From assembly GCF_001040945.1 (NCBI RefSeq), contig NZ_CP011930.1:2085704-2149703 (forward strand): a DNA stretch of 64,000 nucleotides, given 5' to 3'. Numbering within the stretch: the first letter of the stretch is position 1; the number at the start of each line of letters is the position of its first letter. The notes below the pieces were generated by a model, which saw nothing but the letters and a program-made list of their open reading frames with translations, searched no databases and was not told where the DNA came from. The position numbers and the translations under genes are program-made. Shown here in pieces: positions 19,735-29,190 of the stretch. Origin of the DNA: Herbaspirillum seropedicae (GTDB lineage: Bacteria > Pseudomonadota > Gammaproteobacteria > Burkholderiales > Burkholderiaceae_D).

Positions 19735-21099
19735 ATGAGCGATACCCCATTCACGCACAGTCAGGACCAGTTGAAGCAGTTGGCGCAGGATGTCCTGCGT
19801 TATGCCCGTGACAAGGGCGCCTCGGACGCCGCCGTCGACATCAGCGAAGGCAGCGGCCTCTCGGTAGCGGTGCGCAAGGGCAAGATCGAGACCATCGAGC
19901 AGAACAAGGACAAGGGCATCGGCGTGACCGTGTTCCTCGGAGAAGGCCGCCAGGTGCGGCGCGGCAATGCCAGCACCTCGGATTTCTCGCAGCAGGCCCT
20001 GAAGGAAACGGTCGAGGCCGCCTACAACATTGCCCGCTTCACCTCCATCGATGACTGCGCCGGCCTGCCCGATGCCGAGATGCTGGAAATGGCGCCGCGC
20101 GACCTGAAATTGTTTTCGCCGTGGAATATTTCCGCCGAAGAAGCTGTGGCGCTGGCCCAACGCTGCGAAACCGCTGCGCTGGAGACGGATCCCCGCATCA
20201 GCAACAGCGAAGGCGCCGGTGTCTACGTGCAACACTCGCATTTCATCGCCGCCAACAGCCGTGGTTTCATGGGCGGCTATCCCTTCTCGCGCCACACCAT
20301 CTCGGTGGCGCCGATCGCCGGCAAGGGTGCGAGCATGCAGCGCGACGACTGGTATTCCTCCAAGCGCGACCCTAAAAAGCTGGCCCAGCCCGAAGCCATC
20401 GGCCGTTACGCCGCCGAGCGCGCGCTGGCGCGCCTGAACGCACGCAAGCTGAGCACCCGCAAGTGCCCGGTGCTGTTCGAGGCGCCGCTGGCAGCGGGTC
20501 TGCTGGGTGCATTCGTGCAGGCCGTCTCGGGTGGTGCGCTGTACCGTAAATCGACTTTCCTGCTGGACTCCCTGGGCCAGCAGGTGTTTCCGGAACACAT
20601 CCAGATCCTGGAAGATCCGCACGTCATCGGTGGCGTCGGCTCGGCCCCGTTCGATGAAGAGGGTGTGCGCACGCTCAAGCGCGAAGTGGTGCGCAATGGC
20701 GTGGTGCAGGGTTATTTCCTGTCCACCTATTCGGCCCGCAAGCTGGGCATGCAGACCACCGGCAACTCGGGCGGTTCGCACAACCTCACGCTGCGCTCGG
20801 AGCTGACCACCCGCGCCGATACCTTCAAGGGCATGTTGAAGAAGATGGGCACCGGCTTGCTGGTGACCGAGCTGATGGGCCAGGGCGTGAACTACGTCAC
20901 CGGCGACTATTCGCGCGGCGCTTCCGGTTACTGGGTCGAGAATGGCGTGATCCAGTATCCGGTGGAAGAGATCACCATTGCCGGTAACATGAAGGACATG
21001 CTGCGCCAGATCGTGGCCGTAGGTAACGACACGCTCATCCGCGGCACCAAGGAAACCGGTTCCATCCTGCTGGAAAGCATGACCATCGCGGGCGACTGA
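19735..21099 (+). CDS. pmbA: Metalloprotease PmbA (TldE)
   Basis: 454 residues, full length for PmbA/TldE. With TldD it forms a complex that degrades unfolded peptides and matures some microcins; PmbA is the subunit without its own metal site. Conserved stretches include the N-terminal ISEGSGLSVAVRKGKIETIE, the HTISVAPIAGKG core and the C-terminal NSGGSHNLTLR and GASGYWVENGVIQYPVEEITIAGN blocks. tldD is not in the window. Confidence 0.94.
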   Translation: MSDTPFTHSQDQLKQLAQDVLRYARDKGASDAAVDISEGSGLSVAVRKGKIETIEQNKDKGIGVTVFLGEGRQVRRGNASTSDFSQQALKETVEAAYNIARFTSIDDCAGLPDAEMLEMAPRDLKLFSPWNISAEEAVALAQRCETAALETDPRISNSEGAGVYVQHSHFIAANSRGFMGGYPFSRHTISVAPIAGKGASMQRDDWYSSKRDPKKLAQPEAIGRYAAERALARLNARKLSTRKCPVLFEAPLAAGLLGAFVQAVSGGALYRKSTFLLDSLGQQVFPEHIQILEDPHVIGGVGSAPFDEEGVRTLKREVVRNGVVQGYFLSTYSARKLGMQTTGNSGGSHNLTLRSELTTRADTFKGMLKKMGTGLLVTELMGQGVNYVTGDYSRGASGYWVENGVIQYPVEEITIAGNMKDMLRQIVAVGNDTLIRGTKETGSILLESMTIAGD

Positions 21100-21110
21100 G
21101 TCTGGCGCCA

Positions 21111-21136
21111 GCCGCCATGTCTTGCGACATGGCGGC
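21111..21136. other. Strong hairpin after pmbA
   Basis: A perfect 11-bp stem (GCCGCCATGTC with its reverse complement) closes a four-base TTGC loop, beginning 12 bp after the pmbA stop. There is no T-run, so it may act as an mRNA 3-prime stabiliser or a weak terminator rather than a classic one. Confidence 0.6.
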
Positions 21137-21174
21137 ACACCACGGCCGTCGCCGCCTGTACGGGGAGGCAAGCC

Positions 21175-21666
21175 ATGGACGACATCCACATCCGGCGCGG
21201 CTATCTGCCAGGCGCCATCGGGCGTGTAGCTGAACTGCACGCTGCCTATTACACCGAGAACTGGAGCTTCGGCGTCTACTTCGAAGCCCGCATCGCTACC
21301 GAGCTGGCGGCCTTCATGAGTCGCTACGACGACGCCCGGGACGGCTTCTGGACGGCCACCGTACACGGACGCATCGAAGGCGCGCTGACCATTGACGGCC
21401 AGCATGCACAGGAGCAGGGCGCCTGGCTGCGCTGGTTCATCGCCTCCGAGAAGCTGCGCGGGCGCGGCGTGGGCGATGCGCTGCTGAGCGAGGCCGTGCG
21501 CTGCTGCGCCGAGCGTGACATTGCCTCCATCTACCTGTGGACCTTCGAGGGGCTGCACGCGGCCCGCACGCTCTACGAGCGCCACGGCTTCGTGAGGGTG
21601 GAGGAGCGCATCGGCTCGCATTGGGGCGTGAAGCTCAAGGAACAGCGCTACGAACTGCTGCTGTGA
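21175..21666 (+). CDS. GNAT family N-acetyltransferase
   Basis: 163 residues covering one GNAT fold. The acetyl-CoA pyrophosphate-binding loop is seen as LRGRGVGDALLSEAV (about 104-118), preceded by the WLRWFIAS beta-4 strand, and the C-terminal half has ARTLYERHGFVRVEE, typical of the family. The acceptor (small molecule, peptide or antibiotic) cannot be predicted. It lies downstream of pmbA after a strong hairpin and is followed by an MFS efflux gene. Confidence 0.88.
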   Translation: MDDIHIRRGYLPGAIGRVAELHAAYYTENWSFGVYFEARIATELAAFMSRYDDARDGFWTATVHGRIEGALTIDGQHAQEQGAWLRWFIASEKLRGRGVGDALLSEAVRCCAERDIASIYLWTFEGLHAARTLYERHGFVRVEERIGSHWGVKLKEQRYELLL

Positions 21667-21746
21667 GGGCGCCGGCAAGCTGTCCGGCGCAGCGCTAGAA
21701 TGGCGGATTGCGCCTTGCGCGACTTCCGGATGACATTTCCCGCAAC

Positions 21747-23345
21747 ATGGCTCTCCATACCGACTCCGCCCATTCCAGCGGCCAAGTCCTGCCGTTTCGC
21801 GAATCCTTGCTGGCCACGCTGGGCATTTGCTTCGTCATCATGCTGGTGGCGCTGGACCAGACCATCGTGGGCACCGCGCTTCCCACCATCGTGGCCGAGC
21901 TCAAGGGCTTCGAGCTCTACGCCTGGGTCGCCACAGCCTACCTGCTGACCTCGGTCATCACCGTGCCCATCTTCGGGCGGCTGGGCGACTACTTCGGCCG
22001 CAAGCCTTTCGTGATCGCTTCCATCATCGTCTTTGTCGGCGCCTCCGCCTTGTGCGGCATGGCCAACAGCATGTTGTTCCTGGTGCTGGCGCGCGGCTTG
22101 CAGGGCATTGGCGGGGGCATGCTGGTGGGAACCTGTTTTGCGTCGGTGGCCGACCTGTTTCCCGATCCCCGGGTGCGCTTGCGCTGGCAGATCATCCTCT
22201 CGGTGTCCTTTGGCATTGCCACGGCGGTCGGTCCCTCGCTGGGCGGCTTCCTGACCCAGGGCCTGGGCTGGCGCTGGGTGTTCTACTGCAACCTGCCCAT
22301 CGGTGTGATTTCGCTGTTCTTCGTGTGGCGTTTCGTGCCGCATATCCGCCATATGCAGCATGCAGGCAAGATGCGGCTGGACTGGCCCGGCGCGCTTCTG
22401 ATCTCGCTGTCGCTGGGCAGCCTGCAACTGCTGGTGGAGCTCTTGCCCAAGCGCGGCGTCACCAGCGGCATGCTGGTCTTGCTGGCGGTGTCGGTGGCGG
22501 CTTTCTATGCCTTGTGGAAATGGGAGCAGCGCGCCGCCCAGCCTATCCTGCCCTTCGAGATGCTGCGCGACCGTGCGCTGGCCAGCCTGTTCCTGCTGTC
22601 GGTGCTGGCCGGTTTTGCCATGTTCTCGATGCTCATGTATGCGCCGCTGCTGTTCCAGGGCGGGTTCGGCCTGAGTCCGCGCGAAGCCGGGTTGCTGATC
22701 ACGCCCCTGGTGGCCTGTATCACCGTGGCCAGCATCGTCAACGGACGCATCATCACCCGTATTCCCAATCCCAACCTGATGATGAATCTGGGCTTTGCCC
22801 TGATCGCCGCGTCCTGCCTGGGCATCGTGCTGTGCGACCGCGTCACGGGCAAGGGCTTCCTGCTGGCGGTGATGCTGGCCGGCGGGTTCGGGCTGGGGCT
22901 GGTCCTGCCTAACCTGACCGTGTTTGCCCAGCAGGCCGCCGCGCGCGAGCACCTGGGCATTGCGACGGCCTTGCTGCAATCGCTGCGCATGATAGGCGGG
23001 ATGCTGGGGACGGCCATCACCGGTACGCTGGTGAGCCAGATGTATGGGGCGGGCGTCGAGAAGGCGCTGGAGGGCGATCATGCCGCGCAATGGCTCAAGG
23101 ATTTCAGTGACCCCGAAGTGCTGGTCAACCACGACATCCAGTCGGTGCTGCTGGCCCAGCTGATGCAAGCCGGCCATGATGGTTCGGCCTTGCTGGAAGC
23201 AGCCCGCGAGGCCTTGGTGGGGGCCATCCACATGGGCATTGCGATTGCCATCGTCGCTGCGCTGGTGGGACTCTGGATGGTGCGCCGGGTGCCGCCTATC
23301 CGCTTCGATCAGGACAAGAAGGTCGAGCCGGTGATGTCGGAATGA
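21747..23345 (+). CDS. MFS efflux transporter, DHA2 (EmrB/QacA) family
   Basis: About 532 residues with roughly 14 hydrophobic helices, the 14-TM drug:H+ antiporter type. The family motif LDQTIVGTALPTI lies in the first helix, the GRLGDYFGRKP loop follows helix 2, and the antiporter motif C region reads ATAVGPSLGGFL. The ATG at 21747 is chosen because the preceding in-frame codons (from 21708) are charged and lack a ribosome site. There is no EmrA-type adaptor gene next to it. The substrate is unknown. Confidence 0.9.
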   Translation: MALHTDSAHSSGQVLPFRESLLATLGICFVIMLVALDQTIVGTALPTIVAELKGFELYAWVATAYLLTSVITVPIFGRLGDYFGRKPFVIASIIVFVGASALCGMANSMLFLVLARGLQGIGGGMLVGTCFASVADLFPDPRVRLRWQIILSVSFGIATAVGPSLGGFLTQGLGWRWVFYCNLPIGVISLFFVWRFVPHIRHMQHAGKMRLDWPGALLISLSLGSLQLLVELLPKRGVTSGMLVLLAVSVAAFYALWKWEQRAAQPILPFEMLRDRALASLFLLSVLAGFAMFSMLMYAPLLFQGGFGLSPREAGLLITPLVACITVASIVNGRIITRIPNPNLMMNLGFALIAASCLGIVLCDRVTGKGFLLAVMLAGGFGLGLVLPNLTVFAQQAAAREHLGIATALLQSLRMIGGMLGTAITGTLVSQMYGAGVEKALEGDHAAQWLKDFSDPEVLVNHDIQSVLLAQLMQAGHDGSALLEAAREALVGAIHMGIAIAIVAALVGLWMVRRVPPIRFDQDKKVEPVMSE

Positions 23346-23370
23346 GCGGCAGCCGGGAGGGCATAACACC

Positions 23371-23396
23371 AAAGGGACTGCATGCAGTCCTTTTTT
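23371..23396 (+). terminator. Terminator between the DHA2 efflux gene and phrB
   Basis: AAAGGGACTGCATGCAGTCC followed by TTTTTT: a GGACTGCA/TGCAGTCC palindrome flanked by A- and T-runs, able to work in either direction between these convergent genes. Confidence 0.85.
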
Positions 23397-23419
23397 CTTG
23401 CACCTGGAGATTGCTCTGC

Positions 23420-24904
23420 TTACTCGGCTTTCTTCACGACCGCATAGCGCGCCAGCGTGCGCTCGCGCGCCTGGGCGTGATCGACGATGGGGCGGGGATA
23501 GTTCTGTCCCAGCACCACGCCGGCATCCATGCGTTCATCTGGCGTGGCCGTCCACGGCGCATGGATGCGCTTGTTGGAGAGCTTGGCCAGTTGCGGCAGA
23601 TAGCGGCGGATGAACTTGCCGTCGGGATCGAATTTCTCCGACTGCGTCACCGGATTGAAGATGCGGAAGTAGGGCTGGGCATCGCAGCCCGAGGAGGAGG
23701 CCCACTGCCAGCCGCCGTTGTTGGCGGCGAGGTCGAAGTCATTGAGGTGACGCGCAAAGTAGCGCTCGCCCCAGCGCCAGTCGATGCCCAGGTCCTTGGT
23801 CAGGAAGCTGGCCACCACCATGCGCAGGCGGTTGTGCATGTAGCCGCTCTGGTTGATCTGCGCCATGGCGGCATCGACCAGCGGATAGCCGGTGCGGCCC
23901 TCGCACCAGGCGGCAAAGAGTGCTTCGGCCTGCGGGCCTTGCTCCCACTGGATGGCGTCGTATTCGGGCTTGAAGGCGTGGCGGGTGACGCGGGGGTGGT
24001 GGTGCAGGATCATGAAATAGAAATCGCGCCAGGTCAGTTCCGACAGCCACACCGCCGCGCCCGCCGCTCCTTGTCCGGCATGCATGGCCTGCATGGCCGC
24101 CCGCGCCAGGGTGCGGATGGAGATGGTGCCAAAGCGCAGATGCACCGACAGGTAGGACGGTCCCTTCACCGCCGGGAAGTCGCGCGCCGCGCCATAGCTG
24201 CCGATGCGGTCGAGGAATTCGTCCAGCAGGCTTTGTGCGCCCGACATGCCGGTGGGAATCTTCAGTTCCTGCAGATTGCTGGGCGCAAAGCCCAGTTGCC
24301 TGTGCGAGGGCAGGGCGTGTCCTGCCTTGCCGGGTGGGCTTGCCAGGGCCGTGAGGTACTTCTCGACCGGATAGGGCTTGAGGAAGAAGTCGCCGTCGGC
24401 TGCGGCCAGCTTGCTCATCCAGGCATTCTTGTAGGGCGTGAAGACAGAGAAGGGTTTGGCCGATTGCGTCAGCACTTCGTCCTTCTCGAAGATCACCTGG
24501 TCCTTGTAGCTCAGCAATTGAGCGCCGCTCTTGGCCAGGGTCTGGGCCACCGCCGCGTCGCGTTCCACGGCAGCGGGTTCGTAGTCGGTGTTGGCATAAA
24601 CCGCTTGCACGTCCAGCTCGGCGGCTAGCGCCGGGATCTGCGTGACGGCCGACCCGTGCAGCACGATCAGTCCGCCGCCGGCGTGGCGCAGGGCTTCATC
24701 GAGCTCGGCCACGCTGGCCAGCAGGAAATCGATGCGGCGATCCTGCGTGACGCCCTCGGCCTTGAGGGCAGCGAGGATGTCGGTGTCGAAGACGAACACG
24801 CACCACACTTGCCGGCTCTGCGAAAGCGCGTAGTAGAGCGCAGCGTGGTCGGTCATGCGCAGGTCACGGCGGAACCAGACCAGGGATCTGTCGAATTGAG
24901 GCAT
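23420..24904 (-). CDS. phrB: Deoxyribodipyrimidine photolyase
   Basis: 494 residues. The N-terminal alpha/beta photolyase domain (about 1-160) begins SLVWFRRDLRMTDHAAL, and the C-terminal FAD-binding helical domain carries WRDFYFMILHHHPRV, GRTGYPLVDAAMAQI, YMHNRLRMVVASFL and NNGGWQWASSSGCDAQPYFR, the strongly conserved class I CPD-photolyase block. It repairs UV pyrimidine dimers using light and FAD. It stands alone on the minus strand with its promoter in the 525-bp region before the tRNA. Confidence 0.95.
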   Translation of the reverse strand: MPQFDRSLVWFRRDLRMTDHAALYYALSQSRQVWCVFVFDTDILAALKAEGVTQDRRIDFLLASVAELDEALRHAGGGLIVLHGSAVTQIPALAAELDVQAVYANTDYEPAAVERDAAVAQTLAKSGAQLLSYKDQVIFEKDEVLTQSAKPFSVFTPYKNAWMSKLAAADGDFFLKPYPVEKYLTALASPPGKAGHALPSHRQLGFAPSNLQELKIPTGMSGAQSLLDEFLDRIGSYGAARDFPAVKGPSYLSVHLRFGTISIRTLARAAMQAMHAGQGAAGAAVWLSELTWRDFYFMILHHHPRVTRHAFKPEYDAIQWEQGPQAEALFAAWCEGRTGYPLVDAAMAQINQSGYMHNRLRMVVASFLTKDLGIDWRWGERYFARHLNDFDLAANNGGWQWASSSGCDAQPYFRIFNPVTQSEKFDPDGKFIRRYLPQLAKLSNKRIHAPWTATPDERMDAGVVLGQNYPRPIVDHAQARERTLARYAVVKKAE

Positions 24905-25093
24905 TGCGATGATGAACGGTGAAGGAGGATAGGATGGAGAGCACCCCAGGATGGCTGCTGGGCAACCGTGTCGTCAGAGATGATAAGAGATTTGAACTGC
25001 ATCGGCCCGGATGGGAGGGGGGTGACCCAGCTTTGACACAGGATGCGTGCAGGTGGTGCTGGGGCGCGGGAAGGCGGATCCACGATATCCCGC

Positions 25094-25204
25094 CCGTTCG
25101 GATTGAGTAGCGCCGCAGGCGCGTATCGAAGGCGCGCATGGGATGGTGATTCGTCCTTGCGCCTTCGATACGCTGCGCGTGGCGCAGCTACTCAGTCCGA
25201 ACGG
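25094..25204. repeat. Palindromic intergenic repeat, copy C
   Basis: Complete copy of about 111 bp: CCGTTCGGATTGAGTAG, then CGTATCGAAGGCG, a centre of about 25 bp, CGCCTTCGATACG, and an end reading CTACTCAGTCCGAACGG. Both inner and outer arms are nearly perfect inverted repeats. Confidence 0.88.
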
Positions 25205-25233
25205 GAGGAGGGGGTGTTCTGGTCCCAAAACGC

Positions 25234-25269
25234 AAAAGGCCGATTGATTTTCATCAATCGACCTTTTTT
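25234..25269. terminator. Terminator-like hairpin, upstream copy
   Basis: AAAAGG at 25234-25239 and CGATTGA pair with TCAATCG and CCTTTT, with one mismatch, followed by more T residues. It is almost the same as the hairpin next to the tRNA (25390-25424) and may be a duplicate of it; it can work in either direction. Confidence 0.65.
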
Positions 25270-25389
25270 GTTTTGCTGCGCACTGAGGCACTCGGTCACG
25301 TCCCGCGACCCCGTCCGGCCTTGTAAGGCCGGACTTTCTCGTCCCTCTCGCAAGGCGCGCAGGCGCCTTGCTCGTGGACCCCAAAATAC

Positions 25390-25424
25390 AAAAGGCCGAC
25401 TGACTTTCGTCAATCGACCTTTTC
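25390..25424 (-). terminator. Terminator of tRNA-Leu
   Basis: Starting six bases beyond the tRNA 3-prime end on the minus strand, AAAAGGTCGATTGA pairs with TCAGTCGGCCTTTT and is followed by a T-rich tail. It closely matches the hairpin at 25234-25269. Confidence 0.8.
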
Positions 25425-25429
25425 TATTT

Positions 25430-25514
25430 TGGTGCCCACGGAGGGACTCGAACCCCCACACCTCGCGGCACATGGACCTGAACCATGCGCGTCTACCAAT
25501 TCCGCCACGTGGGC
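25430..25514 (-). tRNA. tRNA-Leu (anticodon CAG)
   Basis: On the minus strand the sequence opens GCCCACGTGGCGGAATTGG and ends with the matching acceptor strand CGTGGGCACCA, so CCA is encoded. The D-loop contains GGTAGACGC, the anticodon loop TTCAGGT gives CAG, a long variable arm follows (class II tRNA), and the T-arm is GGGGGTTCGAGTCCCTC. 85 nt including CCA. A terminator lies immediately downstream. Confidence 0.97.
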
Positions 25515-25751
25515 TGCGCTGTAAAGCGAAGACCGTGATTATAGACGGTCTGCGGGAACTGTCAACAGCTTTTTTGCTGCAGTGAAGGATTTTTCGTTGC
25601 AATACGATGCTCCAAGCGTTCTCACCCCTATTATTGCGGTTAGGTAAATGGCCGCAACTCCGTTACACTAGGCACATCCACCCGCCGGGGCGACTGATAC
25701 ACCGTTGTTTTCCTGTCCCGGCATTGTTAACAATTGCGCGAAACGAAACTT

Positions 25752-28271
25752 TTGAGCCAATTTCCCTATTCCATTCCCAGCCGGGAAGAAATCCTCGGCA
25801 TCCTGCGCACTTCGTCCGGCGCGCAAAACGCTGCCGCCCTGGCAGCCGCGCTCGGCGTCAAGCCTGAAGAAATGGATGGCCTGACGCGCCGCCTCAACGC
25901 CATGGAGCGTGACGGCCAGATCAAGCCGGATCGCGCAGGTCACTACAAACTGACCCATTCGCCCGACTTCATCCTGGGCCGCGTCTCCAGCCATCGCGAT
26001 GGCTTCGGTTTCCTGCTGCCCGATGACGGCAGCGATGACCTGTTCCTGCCAGAGAAGGAAATGCAGAAGGTCATGCATGGCGACCGCGTCCAGGCGCGCA
26101 TCGTCGGCACCGACCGCCGTGGTCGTCCGGAAGGCACCATCGTCGAAGTCGTGGAGCGCGCCAACACCCACGTGATCGGCCGCCTGCTCAATGAAAACGG
26201 CGTCTGGATCGTCGCTCCGGAAGACAAGCGCATCGGCCACGACGTGCTGCTGGCCGGTCCCCCGGGCAAGGCCAAGGCGGGGCAGGTGGTCAGCGTGGAG
26301 CTGACCGAGCATCCCTCGCGCTACACGCAACCGGTGGGCAAGATCGTCGAGATCCTCGGTGACATCGACGACCCCGGCATGGAAATCGAAATCGCCGTGC
26401 GCAAGTACGGCGTGCCGCATGAATTCTCCGAAGCGGCCAAGAAGCTCTCGGCCAAGCTGCCCAGCGAAGTCAAGGCGGCGGACCTGAAGGATCGCGTCGA
26501 CCTGCGCGATGTGCCGCTGGTCACCATCGATGGTGAAGACGCCCGCGACTTCGACGACGCGGTCTACTGCGAACCCGTCAAGATCGGCCGCACCAAGGGC
26601 TATCGCCTGATCGTCGCCATTGCCGACGTGAGCCACTACGTCAAGCCCAATGACGCGCTGGATGTGGATGCGCTGGAGCGCAGCACCTCGGTCTACTTCC
26701 CGCGCCGGGTCATCCCGATGCTGCCGGAAAAGCTCTCCAACGGCCTGTGCTCGCTGAACCCGGACGTGGACCGCCTGACCCTGGTGTGCGACGCTGTCAT
26801 CACCGCCAAGGGCGAGATCAAGGCCTACCAGTTCTATCCCGCCGTGATCCACTCGGCAGCCCGCCTGACCTATACCGAAGTGGCCTCCATCCTGGCCAAT
26901 ACCAAGGGCCCGGAAGCGGCGCGCCGCATCGGCCTGGTGCCGCACCTGACGCACCTCTACGAAGTGTTCCAGGCGCTCTTGACGGCGCGCCAGGCGCGTG
27001 GCGCCATCGACTTCGAGACCACCGAGACCTACATCGTCTGCAACGCCGCCGGCAAGATCGAGAAGATCCTGCCACGCACCCGCAACGATGCGCACCGCCT
27101 GATCGAGGAATGCATGCTGGCCGCCAACGTCTGCGCGGCCGACCTGCTCAAGCGTCACGATCATCCCGCGCTCTACCGCATCCACGCCGGTCCGACCAAG
27201 GAAAAGCTGACGACCTTGCGGACCTTCCTCAAGCAGGTCGGCCTCACGCTCGGCGGTGGTGACACCCCCAGCGCTTCCGACTATGCCGAGCTGATGCCCA
27301 AGGTCAAGGCCCGCCCGGATGCGGTGCTGATCCAGACCATGCTGCTGCGCTCCATGCAGCAGGCGGTCTACAGCCCCGACAACATCGGCCACTTCGGCCT
27401 GTCCTACGAGTCCTACGCGCACTTCACCAGCCCGATCCGCCGTTATCCCGACCTCTTGACGCACCGCGCCATCAAGGCCGTGCTGCAGGGCAAGCGCTAC
27501 GAACCCAAGGGGATCGACAGCGGCGCCTTGAATACCTCGATCTCGCCCGCGGCCCGCAAGGCGCAGGCGCAACAGCGCGCCGCTGACAAGGCGGCAGGCA
27601 AGAAGCCGCGCGGCGAGAGTGCGCTGGCGATCTGGGAAGCGCTGGGCCTGCACTGCTCGGCCAACGAACGCCGCGCCGACGAGGCTTCGCGTGATGTGGA
27701 AGCCTGGCTGAAGTGCTACTTCATCCGCGACAAGCTGGGCGAGGAATTCACCGGCACCATCTCCGGCGTGGCCACCTTTGGCATCTTCGTGCAACTCGAT
27801 GCGCTCTACATCGAAGGCCTGGTGCACGTCACCGAACTGGGGGCGGACTACTTCCAGTACGACGAAGCGCGCCATGAGCTGCGCGGCGAGCGCACTGGCA
27901 TCCGTTACCAGTTGACCGACCGCGTCACCGTGCAGGTCAGCCGCGTGGACCTGGATGCGCGCAAGATCGACCTGTCGCTGGTCAACGAACCGGGCATTCG
28001 CACCTTGCTCAAGAACGAAGCCAAGCGCGCTGAAAGCGCCGCACGCAGCAAGTCCGCTGGCGGCCGGCAAGCACAGGAGGCCAGCCAGCCCGCCGCCCGC
28101 GGCAAGAAGGGCGCAGCCGCCAAGCCGGCCGCCTCGGCCGCCGGCAGCAAGGCCAAGGGCGGCGCCAAGGCCAAGGCCGGCGGAGCCCGCACCAGCACGA
28201 CCCGGCCCGGTGAGGCCGACCGCAAGCGCGCAGCCTCCAAGGGTTTCGCCAAGGGCAAGAAGAAGCGATGA
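25752..28271 (+). CDS. rnr: Ribonuclease R
   Basis: About 839 residues. A 3-prime-to-5-prime processive exoribonuclease that degrades structured RNA. An N-terminal winged-helix domain is followed by cold-shock domains (GRVSSHRDGFGFLLPDDG), the RNB catalytic domain with the metal-binding motif DGEDARDFDDAV (about residues 262-273), a C-terminal S1 domain (GTISGVATFGIFVQLDALYIEGLVH), and a long Lys/Ala/Gly-rich basic tail of about 90 residues. No ATG exists near the start; TTG at 25752 is preferred because recognisable RNase R sequence (SQFPYSIPSREEILGIL) begins there; TTG at 25734 is possible. It is followed by rlmB, as in many proteobacteria. Confidence 0.93.
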   Translation: MSQFPYSIPSREEILGILRTSSGAQNAAALAAALGVKPEEMDGLTRRLNAMERDGQIKPDRAGHYKLTHSPDFILGRVSSHRDGFGFLLPDDGSDDLFLPEKEMQKVMHGDRVQARIVGTDRRGRPEGTIVEVVERANTHVIGRLLNENGVWIVAPEDKRIGHDVLLAGPPGKAKAGQVVSVELTEHPSRYTQPVGKIVEILGDIDDPGMEIEIAVRKYGVPHEFSEAAKKLSAKLPSEVKAADLKDRVDLRDVPLVTIDGEDARDFDDAVYCEPVKIGRTKGYRLIVAIADVSHYVKPNDALDVDALERSTSVYFPRRVIPMLPEKLSNGLCSLNPDVDRLTLVCDAVITAKGEIKAYQFYPAVIHSAARLTYTEVASILANTKGPEAARRIGLVPHLTHLYEVFQALLTARQARGAIDFETTETYIVCNAAGKIEKILPRTRNDAHRLIEECMLAANVCAADLLKRHDHPALYRIHAGPTKEKLTTLRTFLKQVGLTLGGGDTPSASDYAELMPKVKARPDAVLIQTMLLRSMQQAVYSPDNIGHFGLSYESYAHFTSPIRRYPDLLTHRAIKAVLQGKRYEPKGIDSGALNTSISPAARKAQAQQRAADKAAGKKPRGESALAIWEALGLHCSANERRADEASRDVEAWLKCYFIRDKLGEEFTGTISGVATFGIFVQLDALYIEGLVHVTELGADYFQYDEARHELRGERTGIRYQLTDRVTVQVSRVDLDARKIDLSLVNEPGIRTLLKNEAKRAESAARSKSAGGRQAQEASQPAARGKKGAAAKPAASAAGSKAKGGAKAKAGGARTSTTRPGEADRKRAASKGFAKGKKKR

Positions 28272-28381
28272 GCATGTCCCCGGTCGTGCGTGATCGCGTA
28301 ATGGCGTGACGCGTAGGCCGGGTTTGATGGAACGAGGGGCAGATGCCCCATCAAGCAAGACGAAAGACACAAGCAGGATCT

Positions 28382-29119
28382 ATGAAGAGCAAAATGATTT
28401 TCGGCTTCCATGCCGTGACCTCCCGCATCCGCCACGAGGCTTCCTCGGTAGACGAGATCTACGTGGATGCCGAGCGCCGCGACCGTCGCATGCTGGATCT
28501 GCTGCATGCGGCCAAGGAAGCCAATGTGCGCATCATCCAGGCCGATGACCAGCGCCTGGCGGCCATGGTCGGCACGCGCCGTCACCAGGGCGTGGTGGCC
28601 AAGGCCGCCGCGCTGTCGCTGGCGCGCACGCTCGATGAGCTGCTCGACGCCGTGGTCGGCCCGCCGCTGCTGCTGATCCTCGATGGCATCACCGATCCGC
28701 ACAACCTGGGCGCCTGCCTGCGCGTGGCCGACGGCGCCGGCGCGCACGCCGTGATCGCTCCCAAGGATCGCGCCGTGGGCTTGAATGCCACGGCCATGAA
28801 GGTGTCCAGCGGTGCGTCCGATACCGTGCCCTACATCACCGTCACCAACCTGGCGCGCACCATGCGCGACCTGAAGGAGCGCGGTGTGTGGATCATCGGC
28901 ACCTCCGATGATGCCGAGAAGGGTCTCTACGAAGGCGACTTCACCGGTCCCACCGCCCTGGTGATGGGCTCCGAAGGCGAGGGCATGCGCCGTCTCACCC
29001 GCGAGACTTGCGATGTGCTGGTCAACATCCCCATGTTCGGTTCGGTCGAGAGCTTGAATGTGTCCGTGGCGTCGGGTGTGTGTCTGTACGAGGCGCGACG
29101 CCAGCGCTTGCCCAAGTAA
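28382..29119 (+). CDS. rlmB: 23S rRNA (guanosine-2-O-)-methyltransferase RlmB
   Basis: 245 residues, SPOUT (TrmH) superfamily. It methylates G2251 (E. coli numbering) in the peptidyl-transferase P loop. Motifs include the N-terminal substrate-binding domain ([20 protein letters not shown]), [22 protein letters not shown] (motif 1), [13 protein letters not shown] (motif 2) and [22 protein letters not shown] (motif 3), which form the knotted SAM site. It lies about 110 bp after rnr; the spacer holds an inverted repeat around GGGGCAGATGCCCC (28336-28349). Confidence 0.94.
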   Translation: MKSKMIFGFHAVTSRIRHEASSVDEIYVDAERRDRRMLDLLHAAKEANVRIIQADDQRLAAMVGTRRHQGVVAKAAALSLARTLDELLDAVVGPPLLLILDGITDPHNLGACLRVADGAGAHAVIAPKDRAVGLNATAMKVSSGASDTVPYITVTNLARTMRDLKERGVWIIGTSDDAEKGLYEGDFTGPTALVMGSEGEGMRRLTRETCDVLVNIPMFGSVESLNVSVASGVCLYEARRQRLPK

Positions 29120-29144
29120 GTCCGGTCATCTCCGCATGACAGCA

Positions 29145-29175
29145 TCGCCGGACTGCGTGTCCGGCGATTTTTTTT
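29145..29175 (+). terminator. Terminator after rlmB
   Basis: A nine-base perfect stem (TCGCCGGAC at 29145-29153 with GTCCGGCGA at 29159-29167), a five-base loop and eight T residues. A textbook intrinsic terminator 25 bp after the stop. Confidence 0.93.
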
Positions 29176-29190
29176 GTCATCCCACTTTTT

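Larger units (their letters stand above)
24905..25429. other. 525-bp intergenic region between phrB and tRNA-Leu
   Basis: No gene is seen. The region contains repeat copy C (25094-25204) and four hairpins: two near-identical terminator-like ones (25234 and 25390) and, between them, two GC-rich ones, GTCCGGCC with GGCCGGAC (25313-25334) and GCAAGGCGC with its complement (25350-25371). The part nearest phrB (24905-25093) should hold the phrB promoter. Confidence 0.6.

Noticed and set aside
25270..25389. Possible degenerate second tRNA between the two copied terminators
   Set aside because: No acceptor stem, T-loop GTTCGAG or anticodon arm can be laid out in the stretch; it holds only two GC-rich hairpins.
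25668..28370. 900-codon minus-strand open frame opposite rnr
   Set aside because: Shadow of ribonuclease R; no ribosome site and no domain features.
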